Shown in pieces: positions 23,157 through 34,169 of a DNA stretch of 64,000 nucleotides. The position numbers and the translations under genes were made by a program. Origin of the DNA: Gamarada debralockiae. Taxonomy: Eukaryota; Ascomycota; Leotiomycetes; Helotiales; Hyphodiscaceae. The notes under the pieces were generated by a model. The model searched no databases. It worked only from the letters and a program-made list of their open reading frames with translations, and was not told the origin of the DNA. Each line of letters starts with the position of its first letter. The first letter of the stretch is position 1. Where the stretch lies: contig NXFV01000942.1 in NCBI GenBank assembly GCA_002803225.1, forward strand, positions 23,527 through 87,526, read 5' to 3'.

Positions 23157-24640
23157 ATGTCCAAAACAATGAGAGATGAATCCTTCGAAGTCTCCGATTC
23201 TACGGACTGGCTAGGAACACCACTCCCCTCTCTCGCAGCCGTTGATTCAGCACTCCGATGTCAAGTCTGCAGGGACTTCTACAATACTCCTATGATCACA
23301 TCATGTTCGCATACGTTTTGTTCACTATGCATAAGACACAGCTTGAACAATGACGGGAAGTGTCCGGCGTGTAGGAAGGGGGATCAGGAGATGAAGCTGA
23401 GGAATAATTATGCCGTTGAGGAACTGGTGGAGGCGTTCAAGAGGACGAGGCCAGATATTATGGATTATACGAAGAGATCGGAGCAGATCTTATTGGTTTC
23501 GTCGCCAAAGAGGAAACGTGAGGAGGCGCAGATGGACGAGGACAGCAGTCCGGTGCGGAAGAGAACGAGGGCTGGGAGGAGAGCACAATCTTCGCGGCAG
23601 GTTGTGGTCCTTGATTCAGAAGGCGACGATGAGGATTATGTGCCGGGTATGTTTGAAGTATCTTCAATAGATCTGCTACTAACTTAATTGCTATAGAAGA
23701 AGATAAAAAGCCCGGACAGGTCCTCTGCCCCATCTGTCAAGACGGATTCCCCACCGTTCAAGCCGTTGAGGCACACGTTGACCACTGTGACGGCAAACCT
23801 CCGAGCAGGAAGCAACAGGCCAGATCAACTCAAACCTCACTCCCACCTCAGCCAGTCTCGAAACCAACCAAACGTCCAGACCGACTAGCACAACTGCACT
23901 ACAGCACCGTGAAAGATAATGCTCTCAGAAAGAAGCTCGGAGACTTGGGGATATCAGCAGCAGGATCTAGACAATTGATGGAAAGAAGATATACGGAGTG
24001 GGTCACGTTATGGAACGCGAATTGCGATTCCAAGAATCCTAAATTGAAGAGCGAGTTGAAAAGAGAGTTGGATGTATGGGAACGGACACAAGGAGGGGGA
24101 GCCCTGATAGCGAGTCGAGCGAATACAGGAGGGAGTATTAGGGATAAGGATTTTGATGGATCGGCTTGGTCAGAGAAACATGATGAATCGTTCAAGCAGT
24201 TGATTGCTCAGGCGAGGAGGAAGAAAGCTGTTACGACGGAGACTTCTGAAGGACCAAAACCTGAAGCCAATGGGTCGGCGGCGTCAACTGATGCTTTGCC
24301 ACTGCCTGTCCCGTATAGTTCGCCATACGCGGCGACACCCGCGTCAACAGGACCTCGGTCTACTGAGCAGCGACCGCCAACCAAGCACCATCCTTCTGCG
24401 GGAGTTGAAATGACTGCGAACGAGGGTCTATTGAATACAAGCCAGCCACAGAAAGAGCCCGAGAACGAGACAATGCCTGCAATACCCCCAGGTCCAAGTT
24501 CCCAGCGAAGGTCCTTCGAAGAGAACACCGTTCCACTGTCATTCGAGCCACCCTCATCTCAACATCAGACCCCACAGATAATGGATAAGGACATTAGTAT
24601 AAGCTCGGATATGGCTACACTTAGACCTTTACAACCATAG
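23157..24640 (+). CDS. RAD18: Postreplication repair E3 ubiquitin ligase Rad18
   Basis: Model join(23157..23646,23697..24640) gives 477 aa. Domains in order: C3HC4 RING (35-72, starting CQVCRDF), a UBZ4 ubiquitin-binding zinc finger with C174, C177, H190 and C194, and a SAP DNA-binding motif around residues 215-255 with the conserved LRKKLGDLGI pattern. The C-terminal about 170 aa is Pro/Ser-rich and variable. With Rad6, Rad18 monoubiquitinates PCNA at stalled forks and so recruits translesion polymerases. The intron has a strong branch site (CTAAC) and splits the codon before the UBZ. A second ATG five codons downstream could also start. Head to head with POL32. Confidence 0.95.
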
Positions 24641-25240
24641 GCAGCTATTTGTAAAGCCTGAAATATAAAGAACTCCAAGACGCTCAAACGCCGTTGCCGT
24701 GATTTCGTGAGCCCAACCTTGACTTATGCAGGAACATTCTCTGGTGGTCTAAAGACATCCGCTTTAGCACTTCCGCATTTTTACCTATTTAAATGAATTT
24801 AGTAAAAGATAAATAATACTAAGCTTAAGTGTACGCAACAAGAGTGGAATATAGTACAATTAGAGGACCCTACACAATTTACCTCTATTCCAATCGACCC
24901 TGTACTTCTAGAGATCAAGCGGCCATTCACAATCAAGGGTTCAAGGCCCCTATTTCAAGTCCCATTAGACTCAGAGGAGGAGAGCGATAGTAAGAGTAAC
25001 GTAGTATCACCACCACAGTCTGTTGCGAGTATAGACTCAATTGCTGAAAATGCCGATTTTATCGAAGTCGAGTAATAGAAATTAGGCTTCAATGTATATA
25101 AAATAACAGACGTTTTACTAGTAAATCTATATACTAATAGATCGCGGGACACACTGCGTTCGCCCACTAAAGAGCTTGCGATTTTAGGGCGACGTCTAGT
25201 CCCACTATTACTACGGGTAGCCTAACAATAACGAGATCTC
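24641..25240 (+). mobile_element. AT-rich island with a decayed transposase C-terminus
   Basis: Sequence becomes AT-rich immediately after RAD18. On the plus strand around 24,960-25,075 a frame reads VPLDSEEESDSKSN then SIAENADFIEVE and stops, resembling the acidic tail of fungal DDE transposases; upstream in the same direction frames are broken by stops. Assignment to a transposon family is tentative, because no catalytic residues are preserved. Confidence 0.4.
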
Positions 25241-25440
25241 CATCCGCATCACGTGATGAATCTTGTCGTGCTAGCTTTGCCACTAAGGCATAACAAATTT
25301 TCAGGTTACACGAGAACCTCAACACTTGCTTCCTTTCCCCTTGGCCAATTCAACAATCATTACCTTCGTCGCATTGTCAAGAAACTAACTGACAGAGCGG
25401 AAGAACACTGTGACGTCTGTAGAACCAGCAATCCGCCATC

Positions 25441-28272
25441 ATGTCTAAGGGCCGTGTCTGTCTGTAAGTACTCGCCTGTCAGTTTAATTCGGAAGAAACT
25501 ATTGACTAATCCTTTTCTCAGGGCTTACTCTGGAGGTAAATAGCCAGAACCCTTCCTTCTCTACCGAATGCAGGTTACTGATCAATTGGCTTCCCTGTAT
25601 ACAGGTCTTGATACCAGCGTAAGACCCCATACATTTTTCGGATTGATTGGTTGAAGTGTATGGAGAGGCAATCGCTAACCCTCTGCAGACCATCTTGAAA
25701 TGGCTAATCAACGAGGTATGTTAGTCGCTTTCGTACCTATTGCCATTCGACCTTGGGTACTGCCGTGAACATTACTTCAACCGACACGAACGACCCATCC
25801 TCCCACTGCGTTCTTCCCTCCCACGCCTTCACCCCCATGCTCCGTCATGCCGAATCACTCGTCATAACACTATTCGCATAGGGCTACACCGTCGTCTGCT
25901 TCTTGGCCAACGTGGGACAGAGGGAGGAGTGGGACGCCGTCGAGAAAAAGGCTCTTGCCATTGGAGCTGAGAGAATGGTCATCCTCGACCTGCAGCGAGA
26001 GCTAGTCGAGCAGTTGGTCTGGCCTGCCATCCAGTGTAAGGACAGCCACACATGGGTAGAATACAGCTAAACCTCCGTTAGGTAATGCCATCTACGAAGA
26101 CCGATACCTTCTCGGTACCTCACTGGCCCGTCCCGTGATTGCTCGTGCTCAGGTCCGCGTTGCGAACGAGTACAGTTAGTATTCCCCCTCGTTTAAACCC
26201 CGAGAACATCGCGCTTACCCCTCTCTCTCTCTAGACTGCCAATTCTTAAGTCACGGGTGCACCGCTAAGGGAAATGATGGCGTCCGATTCGAATTGGTAA
26301 GTAACTTGGTACGCGCCTGTTGGTTCACTTCTGATCCACGACTTCAGGCTTTCAAGGCTTGCAATCCCTCACTGAAGGTCATCGCCCCTTGGCGTCTGCC
26401 AGAATTCTGCGCAAGATTCCAGGGCCGTCAGCAGCTTCTCGATTTTGCTGCTGCGGAAGGTAAGCTGTCGATGGAAGTGTACCAGACCTCAGATTGACCA
26501 TTTTAGGAATCCCTGTTTCCTCTACAAAAGCAAAGCCTTGGTCCATGTAAGTCATCATCACTTCTCGTAACTAAGGATCTCGTCAGGCAGCCTGGAGTAA
26601 ATGATAAAAATGTGGAAGCTTAGCGCTTTTAGAGTGGTTGCAACCTAGCCTAAGAGACATATTCAGCAAGACGGTTGAGCAGCACCACGATTTGGCATTC
26701 TTAGCTTCCACATGGGTCTCTGGTCAAGGTTCTTATGGGCCCCAGATCCCTTTCAGTTTTCTTTCAAGGAAGCATCTCAGCGTTGCCCATGTACTCATTC
26801 CAGGCTGAAGGTTGGTGGGCGTCCCGGGGCTTCTCCTAGAGCCCACCCCCGGAACCACCGACGAGATCCTGACCTACTATCAAAAATTTCATCGTGGACA
26901 GAGTATCTAATCATGGCAAAGCGATGAGAATATCGTGCATTCCTCGTATGAGGCAGGTATTCTGGAAGACCCGAACATGACACCTCCCAAGGTAAGCTTT
27001 GTACATTGCGTGGGTTCCACATGCTGATATTTTGGAAGGATCTATGGAACTTGACTCGGGATCCCCAAGAGGCTCCGGACGAGCCCCAGCACTTTACGTT
27101 GTTCTTCGAAAAAGGCGTTCCTTCTAAGTTGATCGTTGGCGAAGAAGCAATCACCGACTCACTGGCGTTGTTCAAGCGACTCAACTTGATCGGTTTCGAA
27201 AACGGTGAGCGGTTCAAGAACTATTACAAACGGGACAGTACAGTAGTTTGATTGAAGATCTCCCTATCGAAGTTCGATATCAGCTATAGAGGCTGATGGG
27301 CTGATCGTCACCTGTCCCAGGACTGTCTCAACCCCTCACATTTTACAATCCCGACTGCGACCAACTGCCTAGATCGTCACTAACATTGTATAGGTGTGGG
27401 TCGCACCGACATCGTTGAAAATCGTTTTATAGGACTTAAGAGCAGAGGCTGCGTAGGTGTCTCTATTTCTCGGTGTACAATTTCCTACTACGGATGTCTC
27501 GCGAGTTTTAAACTCTCTAGACCTGTCTTGGGAGTAGACAGCTCATGAGACAGTGTCATAACCTCTAATTCTACCTTGTTAGGCAATACTGACTTCGGGA
27601 TCTTGCAGTATGAGTGCGTATAATCTCGTATCAAATATGATGGTGCTGGCTAACTTGAAATGCCAATCAGCACACCAGGTCTTACTATCGCGTAAGTTCC
27701 ATATGTTGAATGTTTAAGACGGCGAACTCTAAAATAAGATGACTAACTCCCTTTCAGACGCCAAGCGCATATCGACCTTGAGTCGCTTGTGATGGATGGA
27801 AAAGTGCGAGAACTGCGTGACCAATTCTGTACCTTCACCTGGTCTCGCCTTCTCTACAATGGCATGGTAAGTTGTTTTTTCTCTCATTGCTTGCCTACGG
27901 TTGACTTTATTGACTTATGTTATTTTAGTACTTCAGCCCTGAGCGGGAGTTTGTAAGTCCTTTTCACGCTCTCCAATGGCTCTTTGAAGGGTTTGTAGCC
28001 TCTAACGTCTTATATAGGTTGAGAACGCCCTTGTCTTCAGCCAGAAAAACGTGACTGGCGAGGTTCGTATGATGGCGTACAAGGGCAACGTGTACGTGCA
28101 GGGCCGGAAGAGCGATGCAAGTAACCTTTACTCGGCGGAGGATGCTTCCATGGACTCTCTTGAAGGTTTCAGCCCTATGGACACCACTGGATTCATTGAG
28201 ACCCAGTCAATTCGTCTCAAGAAGTATGGAGAGCAAAAGATTAAGGATGGCAAGCCCCTCACGGAATCTTAA
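25441..28272 (+). CDS. ARG1: Argininosuccinate synthase, 17 exons
   Basis: Model exons: 25441-25463, 25522-25535, 25605-25618, 25689-25715, 25882-26035, 26082-26174, 26235-26296, 26348-26459, 26507-26546, 26922-26991, 27039-27204, 27394-27452, 27609-27613, 27671-27691, 27758-27866, 27929-27952, 28018-28272. They total exactly 416 codons (415 aa), the normal family length. AYSGGLDTS (9-17) is the ATP-pyrophosphatase loop, split by two introns; [11 protein letters not shown] and [18 protein letters not shown] are also conserved. The enzyme joins citrulline and aspartate using ATP in arginine synthesis. Sixteen introns, two 14-nt exons and a 5-nt exon (TATGA) are extraordinary for an ascomycete. 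The 375-nt intron before exon 10 ends in AAG, and splicing there gives Ile where homologues have Met in SMDEN. Confidence 0.9.
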
Positions 28273-28424
28273 GTTGCGATTATTGGTACTATGACCTACA
28301 GTAGCAAAAATGAACCTTACTGGCATGAAATGGGTTAATGTCTTCAAGTGATCATTATATAGCTCTAAACATCATCGTACTGGCATTCCTTAGATCCCAT
28401 GCACAATGGATCATGCCACCTCGC

Positions 28425-29549
28425 TCATACGTAGTCATCCTCTTCCCGCATCATCCCCTTGGCTTCCTTCGTCATCGCCGTTTCTTGGCGTTTCTTCAAT
28501 TCGTGCCTGAACTTAGACTCCAACTTCTTCTTACTCCATTCCTCTCCAAACCTCTCCTTCATGTCAGCGCAAATCTCAACCCAGTTGTTTTTCTTCTCAG
28601 TCGAAACTCTTTCCATAAGTCAATCAAGTTGCTCTTGAGACCAATTCCTGAGGCGTTTCAGGTGATTCGGGTCCTTTTGCGGATTAATTATGTTCTACTC
28701 GCTCTAACAGAGCTTGCAGTTCTCTCACTGCCAAAAGCTGTCGTAAATTCAGTGGCAATCCTTTCCCAGAAGGCCTCGTTCTTTCTCTCCCAGTTAGAGG
28801 CTTTCTGTGTTAGCCAGGCTCTGTGCTCCTTAGTCCACCGCAGGATGATGTTTCTTGATATGGTACGTGTGTCTCTTTTCCAGTGAAGCAGTGTCACGTT
28901 TGGTGCCGAAATGCGCATTCATTTCAGCAGCAATTGTCAAGTAAGGTACTCGGTCCCGTCTGCGTTGTCGAAGCATCTCGTCCTCTTCGGGGGTCCAATC
29001 TGACTTCTCAAAACCAAGAAGGGATCCTCGAATCTTGCTGAACGTACCCTGTTTCACCCATGGTGGCTTCTCATTGTCCGGCATATCTGGATTATTGCAA
29101 TAATACATCATTGTCTCGTACTCGTGCTTGATCTTATCGGCTGATGGAGAACGTCTGAACTTAGTAGCGAAAGCTTCTGGTGTATCCTGCCAGAGTGTTC
29201 CCTTGGTGACCTGGCTAGCAACCCATATTCGCTCGTGACTAGTCCACTTATCAGAACAACTGCCCCAGCTTAGCTTCTGCCGACAATGAGCGTTTATTGC
29301 ATTAGCCGGGCGTGAATAGCCGAAGTGTTCAGCGAATCTTCGTGCTACATCCATATAATCAGTCGTCCCGAGAGGAAATGTGGTGAGTAGCCAGTCGTTC
29401 TCCTCCGTAGTCCAATTGCGTTGCCGTGCCGTCGACTGCTTGTTGTGCTGTGTTCCTGAAGCGGTCCTGCGCCTGGGTCTCTTGGTCTCTTTGAGCAGAT
29501 TCTGTTCGTCATTGTTTATCTTGCGCTTTTTTCCGTGGCTCTGCATCAT
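28425..29549 (-). pseudogene. Broken SANT/Myb-like repeat protein
   Basis: The frame from 29549 begins with a basic, nuclear-type N-terminus (KKRK, KRPRRR), followed by tandem SANT-like units with periodic tryptophans: RNWTTEENDWLL, then a divergent unit from SHERIWVAS, then SDWTPEEDEMLR. It closes with TAA at about 28,830, but the next SANT unit (LRWTKEHRAWL) continues at once in another frame. A fourth unit reads RNWSQEQLD-stop-LMERVS, where the stop falls exactly at the second conserved Trp, so TGG probably became TGA. At least one frameshift and one nonsense change therefore separate four or five units. I recognise no named family. It may be a dispersed DNA-binding gene family member, now inactive. 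Confidence 0.6.
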
Positions 29550-30109
29550 TTTCCGGCTGGCATCTGAGGCACCATGAGCAGCAAAAGGGTCCTGTAAGCT
29601 TCTCTCATGCTGATAGAGTGCGAGGGCTTTGCCTTGGAGTCCAGACGCAGCTATCCTTAGGAGTGTAATGTGTTATCCCGGTCGCGAAAGTACACTCCGT
29701 CTACTTCAAAGAAGATGTTTCGTCTGAAGCTCCGGTATCGATCCCACGTTCCACTTCCAGAAGTCATTGCCGGGCCGAATTCCAGGCCTGAAAATGTAGC
29801 CTGCGTGCGATTGACTGAATAATCCAGGCGGCATCTGACGGCCATGTCAGCTGAACTCTTTGTCGGCTAAGTAGGTATCAATTCCAAATTCATTGCGTAG
29901 GAGCGATCGAATGAATATATGCCTCTGGTCAAAGCCTGGGCATACCTTGCGGATGCTGTCAACCAAATTATCGTTTCCACCTTTTTCAAGCGGATGAAGA
30001 TTTCTGAGCTGCAACCATGCCCATGTGCCAGCATTTTTGAGTAATAGAGATTGCCTGACTAGATCTCTGGCGACGTCAATCCAGGCGGAGGCTCAAAAGT
30101 CGCCGGAGG
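29550..30109 (-). pseudogene. Decayed uncharacterised coding remnant
   Basis: Minus-strand fragments read coherently but in separated frames: IDVARDLVRQSLLLKNAGTW and KVCPGFDQRHIFIRSLLRNE (about 30,085-29,890), then a short frame at 29845-29657. A TGA stops the first segment at about 29,863. These may once have been the C-terminal part of the protein at 30110-30757. No family is recognised. Confidence 0.35.
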
Positions 30110-30757
30110 TTAGGGGTCGCTAGTCTGATCCTGTAAGAGACCTTGCGAGAACCCCTCCTCCCATAAGTTTGCTAGTAATATCCCATAATTATGCCGAAGT
30201 TCGTGAGTACTAACTGCGATGCCGTAAAGATCAGGTAGAGTCGAGAGTAGTTTCCCCATCGCTTCGTTATGATGAAGCATCAGCTTGACCCAACGTGGAC
30301 AGAGGTCGGGATTCAGAAAGTGTCCGACAGCAAAGGGGACATCGTAATTATAAAGGTGCTTGACCAGTCTCAAAGGTGTACCAGCCGTGCTCCATATCTG
30401 CCTTAGAGCATCCTGAATGCAGGCGGCTATTTGCGGCATCGCACCAGCTCTGATGTAGTCAAGTACCCAGGTAGAGCGATTTTTGAGAAGATAGATCGAA
30501 TCAATTCCCCATTTCTCATTGAGTTTCATGTAGACGTGTGCCCAGAAGTCGTAGTCTCTATCTGTATTGCTCAAGCTGTCAAACTCTTCCCGGTGTATTT
30601 TCTGCATGATGTGTACGAGCACGCGGAAGGTAGATACCCTATGTTGGCCCATTTGTCTGGGCCTGATAGCGCGCAGGTCGATTTGCAAGATGGCTTTTGT
30701 TGGCATACGCGACGTTCCGTCCAGTTGTCCGGACGAGAGCCTGTCGGTGATTGACAA
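30110..30757 (-). CDS. Uncharacterised protein, probably a truncated gene
   Basis: A 215-aa frame rich in aromatic residues, His and Leu, with no known motif, signal peptide or membrane helix. It sits between a broken SANT-like gene and a decayed transposon, and coding-like sequence continues past its stop codon in another frame. It is therefore probably part of a larger gene that has decayed. I do not assign a function. Confidence 0.35.
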   Translation of the reverse strand: MSITDRLSSGQLDGTSRMPTKAILQIDLRAIRPRQMGQHRVSTFRVLVHIMQKIHREEFDSLSNTDRDYDFWAHVYMKLNEKWGIDSIYLLKNRSTWVLDYIRAGAMPQIAACIQDALRQIWSTAGTPLRLVKHLYNYDVPFAVGHFLNPDLCPRWVKLMLHHNEAMGKLLSTLPDLYGIAVSTHELRHNYGILLANLWEEGFSQGLLQDQTSDP

Positions 30758-30949
30758 GGCCTCGTAGCGAATGGTACATACTAGAGCCGAAGTTTGAGCC
30801 GCAGCCGAAAATCACGAAAATCGAAAATAAATTAGTAATACTCTTTGTTTAATTACAAAACCAAAAACAATATAATCCAATTCTGTCTAGACTAAATTAA
30901 TTGTACATCATCGCTTTAAAACGTACTCCTCAGATTTCTAATCTATTTA

Positions 30950-31760
30950 TTCAATACTTTATATACTAGCTATTTGCATTAATATAAGCCTGCACTCTCC
31001 TTTTTATACTCTCTATCAACTCCTTAAAAACTAATAGGTATTATTGCCTAAGCTTCCTTCAAAGCTTCTTCTATTATAGTTAAGTCCTCTTCCGACTTCC
31101 CATTTGATTGCTAGAGCTTAGGGAACATTCGTGATGCTATATCTTTAAGTCGTTTTTAAGTATGTTTAACTAGATTAAGGCCTAGTGAATAAGGAGGCTA
31201 ATCTGTGACTTACATGCCTTGTTCCTTAAACTATTCCTTAACTTTTTTGGCTATATAGATTAGGGCATTATCTTGTATAAATATAAGGTCCTTAGTATAC
31301 TTAGGTATAATAAGCTCCTTAAGAAGAGTGAGATAAGAGTTAACAAAGTACCTATACTGCTTTGACTCAAAGTCACGCTTTAAAATCAATAGATTAGAGC
31401 GCTGCCCATTACCCTAAAAGGCTGTAGACACTATTACTTGCATGAAAAATTAGGACGGGGGAACAACCCCTCTTATGCTACAGGAAGAAGCAAATACAAG
31501 CTACACTCAATGCGGCAGGGATCGGCATTCCAACCAACAATTGCTATCAAGAAACAAGCTATTATAAGCTGTAAACGAATTACAGAGTTTGAGGCAAAAG
31601 TAGTGGAAACTATAGCATTGTTATATTTGTCTACCCCAATGAGCATCCTCGTATTCTGTACCTTGGAAGGGATTTCTGTTGACCTAGCATTGTTTGCTAA
31701 GGTGGTATATAGTAGCTATCCCTGTCATCTCAGCTAAATGCTGTTAGGTCTAATAGCTGG
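30950..31760 (-). mobile_element. RIP-like decayed Tc1/mariner transposon
   Basis: On the minus strand the catalytic half of a Tc1/mariner transposase is readable: GNGQRSNLLILKRDFESK, then FIQDNALIYIAKKVKE, then PPYSLGLNL (consensus WPPYSPDLNP). Stops replace the expected Trp before FKEQG (TAG) and the Trp of WPPYS (TAG), and others follow. TGG-to-TAG on this strand equals C-to-T on the other, as repeat-induced point mutation produces. The element is inactive. Its ends were not defined. Confidence 0.75.
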
Positions 31761-32465
31761 GGCTCATAAGAAGTAAATGAGATGGATAGGTAGGAGCGCA
31801 CTTTGTCATGTTTGAAAAACTCCAGGCTCAAGATCACAAGAACTATTTAGGAGTACGCCCTTAGAACCTCAGATTTTTCATAAAGCTCGTAGTAGTGGAA
31901 TTAGTCTTATTAGGGTATGAACATACTGCACACTGACGAGGTGAGCCATCTCCAGTGCGCAGCAAGAAGGACAACAGGGAAAGCGGGCGGCTAGATTATT
32001 GTATTATTATTGTAGGTTAAGGAAGTCCTTTCCAAAACAAGTAGGTGTAAAAAACACTGCAGTACGTGCAAGAACTATGTAGATTCTTAACTTGTGAATC
32101 TTATCTAGTCTTCCGCCGGTAATTTCAGGACATCCCTTGTGAACCACGCGGTGTATTGAGTATGACTCCACTCGGCCAAAATCTAGATACTAGCATCAAT
32201 CTTTTATATACCTCGTATCGACGAACTGTCGCTGAAAAAGTCATTTCCCCATATCATCTGCCTTATCTTCTAGCTATCCTCGTTCTACTATGCATCCAGG
32301 CCGTAACAAGGTGCAAATCCTTAGCTTAGACATCAATATGTTTAAAAAGTCCTCGATCGAGGTAGACTTTCATTGATCGAGTGAGCCATAAAATGATGTC
32401 TCGGCTTCTAACTAACAATCTATATACAACCTATCTCCATTCCCTTCAACCCATCAAACAGTAAG
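31761..32465. other. Intergenic / repeat-derived region
   Basis: About 700 bp between the transposon relic and the MFS gene with no open frame of note and AT-rich composition. The last 60-70 bp likely carry the 3' UTR of the MFS gene. Confidence 0.45.
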
Positions 32466-34169
32466 TCACGCACCAACCTCCATCTCCTTGTTAATCGTAA
32501 CTCCATCCTCTGTAACCGCAATCGTCTTACTCAACACCGCCGTCCACTTCCTAACCACGTGTCCCTTAATAATAATCCCAACCATAATAGCATCCACAAA
32601 CAAAATAAAGAAAGCACCCATTCCCCACATCCAGCCTACCCCAACAGCAGCTTGCCATTGCGTAACAATAAACACCGAAATCAAACCGAATGTAATTCTA
32701 TACGCGTTAAGAGAGACGGAGGTTTCGACAGGGTTGTGCAAGAAGCATTCGACCACGTAATTGTAGCACACGGGCAAGGCGAGAAGAGCGCCGAACCAGA
32801 TGAGGAAACCGCTGAGGGCGAGAACCATGTAGTGTAAGTGGTATTCGAGGCCAGCACCCCAGAGACCGAGGCCAATTGGGAGGACAATGGATGGGAGGAT
32901 GGTATTAGCGAGACGATACTCCGTATGCCACTTCCCGCCTCGCCGCCTGGCAAGCCAAAGGGGAACGGCGTCGTTGAAGAAATAACCGTATGCCTGGGCG
33001 GCGATGATGCCGACCCAGGCGGTAAAAGTAAAGCAGGCAAGTTGCAGGGAGGAGAATCCATACCCACCTGCGACAATGGGGGGTTGGAGGTAGGTGGCGA
33101 GTGTTGAGGCTTGCATTATAGGGAGACCGAGGGCGACGAAGATGTAGGTTCCCATTAGAAGGGTTATGGGGGCGAATGTGATCTTGAAGGGGATTATAGC
33201 ACGTTTTACCTAGGTTTGTTAGCCGGTTTTGGGTGTGGGGAGGGAATATTGGAAGAGGGACGTACGAATTCAGCGCCTTTGCCGGAAGGTTGGGTTCGTG
33301 TGCCTGGGAGGAATGTAGCGAGGCGGTTTGCGAGCCAGGATTTCGGGAGGGGTTGGTTACGAACATCAGGGTCGCGACTGTATGTTGTATCTTCGACGAA
33401 AATAAAGACAAGGACGATAGCAGCGCCCACAGGACCTAACGTCCACCAGAAGACATATTGCCACGGTTTCGTCTGGGCGATGAAACCTCCAAGCGTACCG
33501 CCACCGACAACAGCGAAGATGATGAGAACCTCGAAGATAGCGAAGGCTTTGCCTCGTTGATGCAGGTAGAACATATCAATGATATAACCACTCCCAATAA
33601 TCGCGGGAATCCCACCAAACAAACCACAGAAAAGTCTTGAGATGGTGAAACCGATGTAATCATCCGCACCAGTCATTTCGGCGCCCCATATCTGACCGAT
33701 GAACACACCTACCAGACTCCAGAACACAACAGCGGACCGACCAATGACGGCAACGAAAGGGATCAGGATAAAGGGACCGGCGACCCAGCCTGAGAGGGAG
33801 GCGGCAACGGAGTTCAGGAGGGCAGTGGTGCTTTTGTGGTAGGTGGGCTCTTGCAATACGAAGGTGAGTTGATTGGAGTTGGGGGACATTTGGGCTGCGA
33901 AGCCAGCGAGACAGATACAGGCAAAGATGATGATTTTTTTGCGGAGGGGCCAGTTCTACATACATTTTAGAGATGGTGATGTTGATGGATGGATGAGGAT
34001 GAGGTGGTATGAGATGAGAACGTACTAGGGGATCTTCTGGATCATCGCTGGGCTGGGGGACGAGAATCACATTGCCTTTTTTCGTCGCGGCGACCTTGAG
34101 AGGCGAGTCAATGGTCGTCGCGGCGACTGTAGGTGACTTCACCTCCTCAGAGGACCCAGTTTCCGACAT
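32466..34169 (-). CDS. Major facilitator superfamily transporter
   Basis: Model complement(join(32466..33209,33266..33955,34026..34169)) gives 525 aa, with each intron in phase 0. After a charged cytosolic N-terminus (about 48 aa) there are about twelve hydrophobic segments with a central charged loop at the second intron (FLPGTRTQPSGKG). Motifs such as SRLFCGLFGGIPAIIGSGYI and FVEDTTYSRD identify the fungal DHA1-type drug:proton antiporter branch. Substrate cannot be told from sequence. Its 3' neighbour is a decayed transposon and its 5' side an AT-rich gap. Confidence 0.85.

Noticed and set aside
28338..28886. Plus-strand protein of 182 aa over the SANT-like gene
   Set aside because: It is the antisense shadow of the SANT-like units and has no family resemblance.
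31438..31737. Plus-strand 99-aa protein
   Set aside because: It is antisense to the decayed Tc1/mariner transposase.
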